A stretch of 49,177 bases of DNA from Sphingomonadales bacterium (GTDB lineage Bacteria; Pseudomonadota; Alphaproteobacteria; Sphingomonadales; Sphingomonadaceae): the NCBI GenBank assembly GCA_027483465.1, contig JAIXUQ010000108.1, positions 1-49,177 of the forward strand, given 5' to 3'. The first letter of the stretch is position 1, and each line of letters begins with the position of its first letter. The notes under the pieces were generated by a model, which worked only from the letters and a program-made list of their open reading frames with translations, had not been told where the DNA came from and ran no database searches. Positions 17,105 to 26,600 of this stretch are shown in pieces. The translations under genes were made by a program, and so were the position numbers.

Positions 17105-17284
17105 TCACCAGGGTCGCTTTGACCGATCGTCCGAATCCATTGCACTGCTGCGAACCTCAAGTTCAAAGCCATTGTCGGTCTGGGTAATAATCCTGTCATT
17201 CCGTGCAATGCCCTGACGCCTGCACCACTCTTCGGCTTCGTCCAGCTTGCAAAACGTCCCTGCCTTTTCCCATGCAAAGCTCAT
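17105..17284 (-). CDS. 59-residue small protein downstream of traI
   Basis: A small gene of 59 codons reading MSFAWEKAGTFCKLDEAEEW and ending DSDDRSKRPW. The protein is highly charged, with two cysteines (12 and 21), and is predicted to be mostly helical in its first half. AGGGAC lies 7 bases before the ATG, and its codon use is that of a real gene rather than of a shadow. It follows traI on the same strand after about 80 bases, so it may be the last gene of the trwA-traD-traI transcript. No function is recognised. Confidence 0.6.
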   Translation of the reverse strand: MSFAWEKAGTFCKLDEAEEWCRRQGIARNDRIITQTDNGFELEVRSSAMDSDDRSKRPW

Positions 17285-17363
17285 GACAATGTCCCTAAGT
17301 GACGTGGTTGTTTAGACGATCAGATATGGATCTTCCGGCGGCAGACAATTGCCCGCTTGGTTG

Positions 17364-20339
17364 TTAAATACCCAGACTAAGCTGGCGTTCTGGCAACTTC
17401 GATTTCTGCTCCTCGTTATCGCGCTGAGTGGGCGCCAGCGTTTTGGGCGAATTCCCGCTTTCTCGCTCCGTCTTGGGCTGTGCTGCCAGCCCGCGTTCGA
17501 ACCGCGGCATGGTGACCTCGCCGGTGGTTTCGAGCGCAGCGCTCTTGTCGCCGGTGTTGCGGCTGATCTGCTGGGCGATCTTGCTGCTGTCATCGACGAT
17601 GAGCTTGAGCTCGTCGCGCACGCGGGTGATGTTGACCAGGAACAGCCGCTGGTTGCTGAGGTTTTTCTCGGCCGAGTCCATCACTGCGATGGCGCAGTCA
17701 GCGGTGAGCCCCTGCGCCATATGGGCATTGAGCGCATAGCCCAGATCAAGGCGCTCCAGCATCCGGTCGCCGGGCGGCAGCGTCACTATTATCCTGGTCG
17801 ACGTCTCGATAGTGATGCCGTCGCTGGCCACTGCCAGCACACGGGCACGATCGGCGTTGATCAAGCCGCGTTCGCGGTCAGTGTCGGTCCAGCGGATCGT
17901 GTCGCCGGCGTGGAGCTTCAGCTCCTTGCGGTCGCTGATGCGAACACTGTTTTCGGGCCGGTTGGTCGCAAGCTTCGCCGGTCGGAACCTGTGCTCCTTG
18001 CCGTCCGCGTCGGTCAGCGTAACGATGCCCCTGTCACGGTCGGTCCCGGTCACAGTCATCCGCGCTGCCGGGATGCCCTGGCTGGGCAGGTCGCGCTGGA
18101 ACTCGACTGTCAGGCCTTTGCGATAGCTGTGGAGATAGCGCTCCTCCTCGCGCGTCGTCACCACCTTGGTCAGCACGGTCAGCTGCGCTGCCGGCCCGGT
18201 GAGCGTGCCCTCCTCGCGCAAGCCGGCCTGCACACCGGCATTGATGGCATCGCGGACGGCGCGGCCCGAGGCGAGCAGCATGGTCGCGTCACGCTCGGGT
18301 TGTGACCGGCTCAGCCACTGCGCCACCGCCAGCTGCACCCCGCGTCCCGGTGCGTCGGTGGTGAACGGCTTCAGCGCGGCCAGTGCATCAGCGGGACGAT
18401 AGTCGTTGGCGGCCGCCGCTGCCATTTTGAGTTCAGGCGTGCGAGCGCGCAGGTTGATGTTCATGCGCGCCGTGTCGATACCGGCCGCCTGCAGCAGCTC
18501 GAACGGCTTGCCGGCATCGACGGCGCCCAACTGGCGCTTGTCGCCGACAAACGCCAGGCGGCCGACCTCGAGACGCTGGGCGAGGCGTGCCAGCACCAGT
18601 GCCTTGTCGTTGGCCATCATCGAGGCTTCATCGACGAGGATGACGCTGCCGCGGAACATGCCCCGCGCCATCTCCAGCCTGTCGGGCCGCACATTGTCGC
18701 CAAGCAGCCACCTGTGGGTGCGGATGAAGCGGTCGATGGTCATCGAGGCGATGCCGGTGTCGCGCTCGAGCATTCGCACCAGCGTGTTCTGTGGGCCCAG
18801 GCCCAGCACGTTCTGGCCCTCCTCGCGCGCGACGGTCGCCACCGCTGCCAGGGCCGAACTCTTGCCGGCGCCGGCAACACCCTGGACAGCCACCACCAGA
18901 TCGGGGCTCGACAGGATTAGCCGGCCGGCATTCTCCTGGCCCTTATTGAGCGGAAAACCTTGCCCTGCGCGGGCGGCTTCCTGCAGACGTTCAGCGGCAT
19001 CACGCACATCCGCGATCACCGGCTCGACACGGCCGCGTCCATCTCGCGCAATGCCAAGCAGCGCCTGTTCGGCCGATATGGCATCACGGGTGGTGAGCTG
19101 CTCCAGGTTGTCTCGGCCGCGGACCAGCAGGCTTGCGCGGACGAGGCGCTGGACGCCGCGCTCGACCTGATCGACGGTGATCGGCAGGCCGAGGTCGAGG
19201 GCGGTTTTGACGATCTTGGTCTCGCTGAACGCCGCCTCGCGCTCTGACAGCGACCGCACTGCCGAGGCGATGGAACGGGTCGCGGCGATCTCGTCGGCGC
19301 TCATGCCCCGCGTGGATGCCGGCATCAGCGGGTCGCGCTCGCCACTGCCGATACGCTCGCCAATGATGGCGACGGCTCGGGCGATCGTCTCTTTGGCACT
19401 CAGCGCGACGCCGGCGATCACCCCCCACACATCCCGCGCACCGTCCGCGCGCTCGCGTGCCGCTGCAACCATGCCGGCAAAGTCCAGCCCTGCACCTTTT
19501 GCCCGCGCTGCCCATTCGGCCCGCAGCACACCTCGATCCTCGACCTGTTCCTTGCGCGCGCGTGTCTTCAGCGTCACCAGATCGCGGGTCCTGTCGTTCT
19601 GGTGGGTGAGGCCAGCAAAGGCGTCGAGGATCTCCTCTCGCCGCGAGGAGAACAGCATCACCGCCTCGCGTTTTACTCCCGCGATCTCGAACTGGCCGTG
19701 CTTCCCGGTCAGTTCGATCCTGTAGCCGAGGCGCTCGACCTCCTTTCGCAGATAGGCATTGTAGATTGAGGCCAGCGTTGTCTTTTGCTGCCAGAGCTTC
19801 TCGTTTGCCAGCGCCCGCCACTTGCCATCCGGCCCCTGCGTGGCATTGGCGATGACGGCGTGGACATGGGCCTGCGGATCGAGATTGCGGTTGGTGTCGT
19901 GCTGGAACATGGCAGCCAGGAGGTTCCTGGTCTTGACGGTTTTGATCGCGCCCTTTCTGTCCAGCATCCGGGTCTGGGCGAGGTTCTTCTCGGCCCAGGC
20001 GATGGTGGCCTTGGCCGCCGCCATATTGGCGTCGAGCAGCCGTTCGTCGCCGCCGATGTAGGCGAGCAGCGACAGGCTCTTGGGTGCGGAGAACGTCAGG
20101 TCGATGCCAGGCCGATGCTTGCCGCCGGGACCTGCCGGGATGGTGCTGCCGTCGGGCATGATGCCGGCGAGCACGGCGGCAAAGTCGGTGACACTGACCT
20201 CACCTGACAGGCCCAGTTGCCCCGCGCCTTTGCCCTCCCAGATGCTCGAGGCTTCTGCCGCATCGGCGGTGTAGTAGTTGTCCCTGGTGTAATAGCTCGA
20301 AGCCTGGCCGGCGCTGCTGAGGGAGCCAATCGACAACAT
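17364..20339 (-). CDS. traI: TraI/TrwC-type MobF conjugative relaxase-helicase
   Basis: A 991-residue relaxase close in size to TrwC of R388 (966). The relaxase domain (about 1-300) has two catalytic tyrosine pairs, Y16-Y17 and Y22-Y23, and the metal-binding histidines H147, H158 and H160 (QHDTNRNLDPQAHVHAV). The helicase half has Walker A (VQGVAGAGKSSAL, near 485-495), Walker B (ILVDEASMM), VGDKRQLGAVDAG and a C-terminal GYALNAHMAQGLTAD motif. It nicks oriT, stays bound to the 5' end and unwinds the plasmid. The ATG lies 2 bases after the traD stop, so the two are coupled. Confidence 0.94.
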   Translation of the reverse strand: MLSIGSLSSAGQASSYYTRDNYYTADAAEASSIWEGKGAGQLGLSGEVSVTDFAAVLAGIMPDGSTIPAGPGGKHRPGIDLTFSAPKSLSLLAYIGGDERLLDANMAAAKATIAWAEKNLAQTRMLDRKGAIKTVKTRNLLAAMFQHDTNRNLDPQAHVHAVIANATQGPDGKWRALANEKLWQQKTTLASIYNAYLRKEVERLGYRIELTGKHGQFEIAGVKREAVMLFSSRREEILDAFAGLTHQNDRTRDLVTLKTRARKEQVEDRGVLRAEWAARAKGAGLDFAGMVAAARERADGARDVWGVIAGVALSAKETIARAVAIIGERIGSGERDPLMPASTRGMSADEIAATRSIASAVRSLSEREAAFSETKIVKTALDLGLPITVDQVERGVQRLVRASLLVRGRDNLEQLTTRDAISAEQALLGIARDGRGRVEPVIADVRDAAERLQEAARAGQGFPLNKGQENAGRLILSSPDLVVAVQGVAGAGKSSALAAVATVAREEGQNVLGLGPQNTLVRMLERDTGIASMTIDRFIRTHRWLLGDNVRPDRLEMARGMFRGSVILVDEASMMANDKALVLARLAQRLEVGRLAFVGDKRQLGAVDAGKPFELLQAAGIDTARMNINLRARTPELKMAAAAANDYRPADALAALKPFTTDAPGRGVQLAVAQWLSRSQPERDATMLLASGRAVRDAINAGVQAGLREEGTLTGPAAQLTVLTKVVTTREEERYLHSYRKGLTVEFQRDLPSQGIPAARMTVTGTDRDRGIVTLTDADGKEHRFRPAKLATNRPENSVRISDRKELKLHAGDTIRWTDTDRERGLINADRARVLAVASDGITIETSTRIIVTLPPGDRMLERLDLGYALNAHMAQGLTADCAIAVMDSAEKNLSNQRLFLVNITRVRDELKLIVDDSSKIAQQISRNTGDKSAALETTGEVTMPRFERGLAAQPKTERESGNSPKTLAPTQRDNEEQKSKLPERQLSLGI

Positions 20340-20341
20340 GG

Positions 20342-22777
20342 TCAGCCTCCCAACCCGAGATCATCGTCACCGCGATCACGTGTGAAGTTCTGCAGGCTTT
20401 CAGTGACCGACAGATCCTCGGTTTGCGCATGGGGCGGTGCTGGCGGCTCTGGTTCAGCGATGATGCTGATGTCGAGACCACCGATCGACTTTGCCTGTTC
20501 GGGGAGGATCTCGCCGGTGACCGGATCATGCGGCGGCAGCGGTTCTGCACCGCGCTTGTCCCGCGCACCCCGCCCCGGTCCTGCGATGCGCGCCAGCTTC
20601 ATCTCGCCCTGTGCCGGGGCCGTCACTGGCGCTCCAGCCGCGGGCCCGCGCATCACCGGCGCCGTTCGGCCGGCCCGGATCACCGCGGCCGTCAGCGCGG
20701 CATCGGCGACATCGCTGAGCGGTGCATCCTTGGGCAGATCGTCCGGATGCATGACCAGCATCGTTGTGCCGGGCAGCGCCCCCAACCCGCCGGCATCGCT
20801 ATCGCCCGCATCCTCATTTCCTTCCTCGTTCTGCGTCGTGACGAGTGCTGCTCCGTCCGTGTTTGCAGCTCCGCCGGCAGGCGCACCTTGGGGCGGCGCA
20901 CCCTGCGGCGGTGCGGCCGGGGATGGGCTGTCGGCGGGCGGCACGATGTCGTTGCTGGGCCGCTGGATGAACGGCCGGCTGATGTCGGGGCGCGCCCTGA
21001 ACTTCAGCTTGATTTTACCGGCCGGCAGGTCCTGCGGGAACACCAGCCAGCCATCGAGATCACGCATCTTCATGATCTCGTCGGGCATCACCAGCGGCTC
21101 GGTCTGGCGCTTGTTGGTGAGCGTCACGGCATCGCGGACATTGGCGTAGCCATAGCTCAGCCCCTGCTCCATCTGCTGCCATTCGGATTGGCCGATCTGC
21201 TGCGAACACCACTGCGCCGAGGCATAGTCGGGCGTGGCCAGGATCAGCTTGGTGCGGGCCAGCGAAGCGAGGGTATCGGCTATCTTCTCGCCATAGGTCT
21301 CGCGCAGCTTTGAGATGGTGTGAACGCCGAGCAGAAAGGCGCCGCCGAAGTTGCGCGCGGTCTGCATGCCTTTCTCGATGGCTGGCAGCCGGTGCAATGC
21401 GCCGAGCTCGTCGAACAGGAACCATAGCCGCACATTGTGCGGGCTGGTGGGCATGGCCATCATGGCGTTGATGGCGGTGTCGAGCCAAAGAGTCAGCAGG
21501 ATGCGAACGGTCGGCAGATCGACATAGCGGGCGCTGACGAACAGGATCGAACCATCCGGGTGGTCGCCCTGCACCCAGTCCTTGACCGAGAAAATCGGGC
21601 CTTCTTTCGGCAGCGTCTGCAGGGCGGCAGCATTGGTATTGAGTGTGGAGCGGATCGACTCCGCCATGCGCGCCGCTTCCGGGTCGGTGAGCGGCGCGGC
21701 AATGGTGTTCTGGACGAGGCGGTTCACCGCCGGCAGCGCGGCGGTCATGATGTAGTCGTGCAGCGCCTGGTTCGAGGTCTGGCCCATCTGCTTGAGACGC
21801 AGGCAGCCCTCGATCAGCAGGGTGCGTGCAGCGATCACCCAGAAGGGTTCCGACGTGCCGCCGTCGTTGGGAACCAGGGCTTCGGCGGCCGCCGTGAACT
21901 CCGAGCGGGTCTCGCAGTCGGCGAAGATCGACCATTGCGGACAGCGCGTGTCGAGCGGGTTCAGAATGATGTCACGCGCCGGGTCGTAATAGCTCTGGAT
22001 GAAGCTCCCGGTGAGGTCGAAGATGACGGCCTTGGCGTGGCGGGCGCGGATCTGATCAACCAGGTCCTTGATGGCAGTGGACTTGCCCGAGCCAGTGGTG
22101 CCGATGGCGAACGTGTGGGTCTGCTCGCCGTGCCACGGATAGGGAATGCCGGCGATCGTATAGGGCAGATAGACCTGCCCGCGCGCCTTCTCGCGGGTCG
22201 TCCCGACCAGCGCATAGGCGCGCCACATCGGGCCATAGAGGCGCTCGAGTTCGGCCTCCCGCTGGCTCTTGCCTTGCTCGGCGTTGAAGGCGCAAACGAG
22301 CCGCTTCAGCTCGGTGCCGGTGCAGATATTGGCGCCCCGCAGATGTTCGCGGCGCATGATCCGGGTGCCGATGCGGCGTGCCAATACGGTATAGGCCACG
22401 CACAAGGGCAGACCGACAAACAGTGTCACGACAAGCGCGGTGGCGATGCTACCGGTGAACCGCTCCCAGGCGTCGACCACCGACGGGAAGTCGTGGACAT
22501 AACGCACCGGGATCATGATGGTCTGGTTCATCGCATCGAGGAGGGCCAGCTGCTTGTTCGGGTCGAGCTTGATATAGTCCCACAGCCAGGCGTAGGCCTT
22601 CATCAGGCAGCGATACCAGTCGCCCTCCCCCATCCTCGTCCACCAGCCCCACCCCAGCGTGACCGAGAAGATGCCGAACAGCGTCCACAACATCGGCCGC
22701 AGGCCCGCCAGAAACATCAGGCTGAAGCTCTCGAGGAGTTGCGATCCCCGCGTGAAACGGGCCCGGTCAGCGCGCAT
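20342..22777 (-). CDS. traD: TraD/TrwB-type coupling ATPase
   Basis: An 811-residue type IV coupling protein. Two N-terminal transmembrane segments (about 20-42 and 111-133) precede the ATPase domain with Walker A GTTGSGKST (about 226-234), KAVIFDLTGSF and a FLFDELGALHRLP Walker B region. A proline-, alanine- and acid-rich C-terminal tail (about 590-811) resembles the extension that contacts the relaxosome in F TraD. It hands the relaxase-DNA complex to the mating channel. ATG 22777 is used; the frame is open 31 codons further but those codons lie inside the previous gene. The gene overlaps the TrwA-like stop by 11 bases. Confidence 0.93.
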   Translation of the reverse strand: MRADRARFTRGSQLLESFSLMFLAGLRPMLWTLFGIFSVTLGWGWWTRMGEGDWYRCLMKAYAWLWDYIKLDPNKQLALLDAMNQTIMIPVRYVHDFPSVVDAWERFTGSIATALVVTLFVGLPLCVAYTVLARRIGTRIMRREHLRGANICTGTELKRLVCAFNAEQGKSQREAELERLYGPMWRAYALVGTTREKARGQVYLPYTIAGIPYPWHGEQTHTFAIGTTGSGKSTAIKDLVDQIRARHAKAVIFDLTGSFIQSYYDPARDIILNPLDTRCPQWSIFADCETRSEFTAAAEALVPNDGGTSEPFWVIAARTLLIEGCLRLKQMGQTSNQALHDYIMTAALPAVNRLVQNTIAAPLTDPEAARMAESIRSTLNTNAAALQTLPKEGPIFSVKDWVQGDHPDGSILFVSARYVDLPTVRILLTLWLDTAINAMMAMPTSPHNVRLWFLFDELGALHRLPAIEKGMQTARNFGGAFLLGVHTISKLRETYGEKIADTLASLARTKLILATPDYASAQWCSQQIGQSEWQQMEQGLSYGYANVRDAVTLTNKRQTEPLVMPDEIMKMRDLDGWLVFPQDLPAGKIKLKFRARPDISRPFIQRPSNDIVPPADSPSPAAPPQGAPPQGAPAGGAANTDGAALVTTQNEEGNEDAGDSDAGGLGALPGTTMLVMHPDDLPKDAPLSDVADAALTAAVIRAGRTAPVMRGPAAGAPVTAPAQGEMKLARIAGPGRGARDKRGAEPLPPHDPVTGEILPEQAKSIGGLDISIIAEPEPPAPPHAQTEDLSVTESLQNFTRDRGDDDLGLGG

Positions 22778-23060
22778 CGGCTGAGCCTTTGAGGCGGCGC
22801 TGGCGGGTGTCCCTGGCAGCGGCAAGACCTTGTTCGCCGGGGCCGTATTTGAGCAGCGCGTCCACGCCAATGGCGATGTGCTGCAGGGCTTCGTAGAGTT
22901 TTTGCTCAGAAGGCTTGAGCGGCAATCGGCCTTCTGCTGCGCTGGTAACGAGGATCGCCAGTTGCGCGCTCATCGACAGGCCGTTGTCGCGCGCAAGCGC
23001 CTCAAGCGCTGCCCGGGTATCGTGGCTCAGGTAAGCCGTCACCTGAAAGGTCTTATTCAC
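22767..23060 (-). CDS. TrwA-like relaxosome accessory protein
   Basis: A 97-residue protein whose start resembles a ribbon-helix-helix DNA-binding domain (FQVTAYLSHDTRAALEALAR, then DNGLSMSAQLAILVTSAAEG), followed by a helical C-terminus. Order and overlap with traD and traI match trwA-trwB-trwC of R388, where TrwA binds oriT and represses the operon. No ATG fits: GTG 23060 is chosen because VNKTFQVTAYL is a natural start and GGTGAT lies just upstream; TTG 23096 is an alternative. It lies beside a repeat-rich intergenic stretch, the likely target. Confidence 0.65.
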   Translation of the reverse strand: MNKTFQVTAYLSHDTRAALEALARDNGLSMSAQLAILVTSAAEGRLPLKPSEQKLYEALQHIAIGVDALLKYGPGEQGLAAARDTRQRRLKGSADAR

Positions 23061-23099
23061 GTCATCACCATCGAACTGGTGGATGACGCTCCGCAAAGC

Positions 23100-23334
23100 C
23101 GGTCAAAGAATAACACAGCTGACTTTGCACGCAAGGCGCCCGCAGCTTTCACCAAAAGTGCAATTTGCGCAGCCGGGTCAGAGATTTAGGAGATCACAGC
23201 ATCGGCAAGGTGCAAACAGGGTGGAATAATTACGGTGCAAGGTGAAAAAAAGGTTTGCAGTAAAGGTGGGAACAAGGTGGAATAACTGGCGAAAAAACAG
23301 ATACTTGGAACATTATTTGCTGAAACGCAGTTGC
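23100..23334. other. candidate oriT / relaxosome binding region
   Basis: No gene is seen from 23061 to 23612. This part is clearly AT-richer than its surroundings and full of short repeats: GGTGGAATAA at 23220-23229 and 23276-23285, GGTGCAA at 23209-23215 and 23234-23240, and several further GGTG and poly-A steps. In TrwABC-type systems oriT lies directly upstream of trwA, which is this position. I cannot identify a nic site by eye, so the call rests on position, base composition and repeats. Bases 23347-23612 hold no further gene I can support. Confidence 0.5.
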
Positions 23335-23346
23335 GTCGTGTGTGAC
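23335..23346 (+). repeat. left 12-bp direct repeat, candidate attL
   Basis: GTCGTGTGTGAC, identical in sequence and orientation to 33488-33499. The two copies bracket the restriction, methyltransferase/PIN and integrase genes, and the right copy lies 44 bases outside the outer integrase start. Such an arrangement fits a tyrosine-recombinase core site. Similarity does not extend far beyond the 12 bases, so the boundary is inferred. Confidence 0.55.
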
Positions 23347-23612
23347 ACAGTAATTGCCACGTCAGACGCCCAAGCTGCTTGGGGTGATTAGCCGAACGTT
23401 TTTGTAAATTCAATATCATGGGAAAACTGCCGCCACAGTGGCGGGAGAGCGCATCGGAATTCCAGAGAGCGATTTTCGCGTTATGTTCCGCAAATGGAAG
23501 CGCCGGGGTAGCAGATGGCCATCAATCGAGGCGGTTACGCCTCTCACCAAGAGGGTGTTTTCAGACCATCGGCCGCTGGGCTTGTCACGCGGCTGACGCT
23601 ACAAGTCTGCGC

Positions 23613-26600
23613 ATGCAGGTGCTTCAAACGATCGACGCATTCATCACTCGCTGGCGCGAAACGGGTGGCTCGGAACTTGCCAATACGCAGAGCTTCATCA
23701 ACGACCTTTGCCACCTGCTTGAGGTCGAGGCACCGGCCGGAAGCAGGGCAGATGATGCGCTCAACAACTATGTCTATGAGCGCCGGGTTTTCCAGGACAA
23801 TGGCGACGGCTCCCAAAGCTTTGGCCGCATCGATTGCTACAAGCGTGATTGCTTCATCTTGGAGGCGAAGCAAGGCAGCGAGGCCGACCGCGCGGCCGCC
23901 GACCGCGGCGAGGATGATCTCGATCTTTTCGGCCAAACCGCCAGCGCGCGTGTGAAGCGCGGCACTGCCAAGCGCGGTACGCCGGCCTGGGCCCGCGCCA
24001 TGGTGCAAGCCAAGGGCCAGGCCGAACGCTATGCCAAGGCCCTGCCCACGGATCATGGCTGGCCGCCGTTTCTGCTGGTGGTGGATGTCGGCTACTGCAT
24101 CGAGGTCTATGCCGATTTCACCGGTACCGGGCGCGCCTATGCCCAATTCCCCGATCGCGCCCGTTACCGCATCATGCTGGATGATCTGCACGATGAAGCG
24201 GTGCGGGAACGCCTGCATGCCATCTGGACCGATCCCAAAAGTCTGGACCCCACAGCCCGCGCCGCCCGCGTCACGCGCGACATTGCCGATCTGCTCGCCA
24301 CCGTGGCCCGCCGCATCGAGAAACGCGGCCACAATCCAGAGCGTACCAGCGGCTTCCTGATGCGCGTGCTGTTCACCATGTTCGCGGAAGATAGCGGCCT
24401 GATCCCGCCCGGCAGCTTCACCGGCCTGCTGAAATCCCAGCGCGCTCACCCGCAGCATCTGGAATTGCAACTCGCCGCCCTTTGGCAGGCCATGGACGAA
24501 GGCCAGTTCGCCCCGGCGCTGGGCGTGCCCTTGCGCAAGTTCAACGGCTATCTGTTCAAGGATCGCACCGCAATCTCGCTCGACGCCGAAGAGCTGGAGG
24601 TGCTGATCCAGGCCGCCGAACATGTGTGGACGGAGGTGGAGCCCGCCATCTTCGGCACGCTGCTGGAACGCGCGCTGAACCACAAGGAGCGTGCCAAATT
24701 GGGCGCCCATTACACCCCGCGCGCCTATGTCGAGCGATTGATTGGCCCCACCATCATAGAGCCTTTGCGCGCCGATTGGGATGGCGTGCGGGGCGCGGCC
24801 GCCACGCTGATCGAGGAGGGCAAGGCCGATGAGGCCCGCGCCACCGTGCAGGGCTTTCACGCCAAGCTAGCGCAAACGAAAGTGCTCGATCCCGCCTGTG
24901 GCACCGGCAATTTCCTCTATGTCGCCATGGCCCGCATGAAGGAGCTGGAAGGCGAGGTGATCGCCCTGCTGGAGGAACTTGGGGACACGCAATATGTCGT
25001 GGAGCTGACCGGCCACACCATCACGCCGGAAAATTTCCTCGGGATCGAGATCAACCCCCGCGCCGCCGCCATCGCCCAGCTGGTGCTGTGGATCGGCTAT
25101 CTGCAATGGCATTTCCGGGTGAACGGCGCCAATCGCCCCCCGCCCGAGCCGATCCTGCGCGATGTGCGCACCATCGAGAATCGCGACGCGCTGATCGAAT
25201 GGGATGATCGCGTGCTGGAACGGGATGAGCAGGGCGTGCCCGTCACCCGCTGGGATGGCGAGACGACCAAGCCTCACCCGGTGACTGGAAAGCCGGTGCC
25301 GGACGAAACGGCGCGCGTGGAGGTCTATCGCTACATCCGGCCCCGTGCCGCCAAGTGGCCGGCGGCGGATTTCATCGTCGGCAACCCGCCCTTCATCGGC
25401 GGCAAGGATGTGCGTGACCGGCTGGGCGACGGCTATTTCGAGGCGTTGTTCGCCACCACCGATGTGCCGGAAAGCGCCGATTTCGTCATGCACTGGTGGG
25501 ACAAGGCGGCCGCAGCCGTGCGCGCCGGCACCACCCGGCGTTTTGGTTATGTCACCACCAACAGCATCACCCAGACGTTCAGCCGGCGGGTCGTGGCAAA
25601 ACATCTGGATGCCAAGGATGGCGTCAGCCTGCTGTTTGCCATTCCCAACCACCCCTGGGTGGATGAGAAGGACGGCGCAGCGGTGCGCATCGCCATGACG
25701 GTGGCCGCTAGCGGCAAGGCATCGGGCCGGCTTATGACGGTTACGGACGAGACCGGCGCACCAGAGCGCATCGATTTTGCCGGCGCGGCTGGCACAGTCA
25801 CCAGCAATTTGCGGGTCGGCGCGGACGTGACCGCCACGCTGGCGCTCAAAGCCAATGAAGGTCTTTGCTCGCCCGGCGTGAAGCTGCACGGCGATGGGTT
25901 CATCGTGACGCCGGAGGAAGCCGCCCGGCTGCTGCCCGTTGCGCCGACCTCCGCCCGCATTCGCGACGGGCTTGCCCCAGAACCGGCGGTGATCTTCGAC
26001 TATCGCAACGGCCGCGATCTCGCCGCCCGCCCGCGCGGCGTGAAGCTGATTGATCTTTATGGCTTGGGCGAAGCAGAGGTGCGGGATGGCTACCCGGCGG
26101 TCTATCAGCATCTGCTTGCGACCGTGAAACCGGTTCGCGATCAGAACAACCGCGCAAGCTATCGCGACAACTGGTGGTTGTTTGGCGAGCAGCGATCAGA
26201 ACTGCGCAAGGCGCTGCGGGGCGTTGGTCGTTACATCGCCACCATCGAAACGGCCAAGCACCGGGTGTTCCAATTCCTGCCCATGGACGTTGTGCCGGAC
26301 AACAAGTTGATCTGCACCGCACTAGATGACGCCTTCCATCTTGGCGTGCTTTCCAGCCGCTTCCATGTGCCTTGGGCAATTGCCAGCGGCGGTCGCTTGG
26401 GAATGGGCGATGACCCCGTTTATGTGAAGACTAGCTGCTTCGACCCATTCCCATTCCCCGCCGACGTCCCCGAACCGCTCAAGGCCCGCATCCGCGCCGA
26501 GGCCGAGGCGCTCGATGCGCTGCGCAAGCGCGTGCTGGCCGCGCATGACGATCTCACCCTGACCAAGCTCTACAATGTGCTGGAAGCGCTGCGCGAAGGC

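Noticed and set aside
21437-22792. A 451-codon plus-strand frame over traD
   Set aside because: Antisense to the coupling protein, which has full motifs; no domain recognised.
23544-26111. Two long minus-strand frames over the MmeI-like gene
   Set aside because: Shadows of a gene with nuclease and methyltransferase motifs in the expected order.
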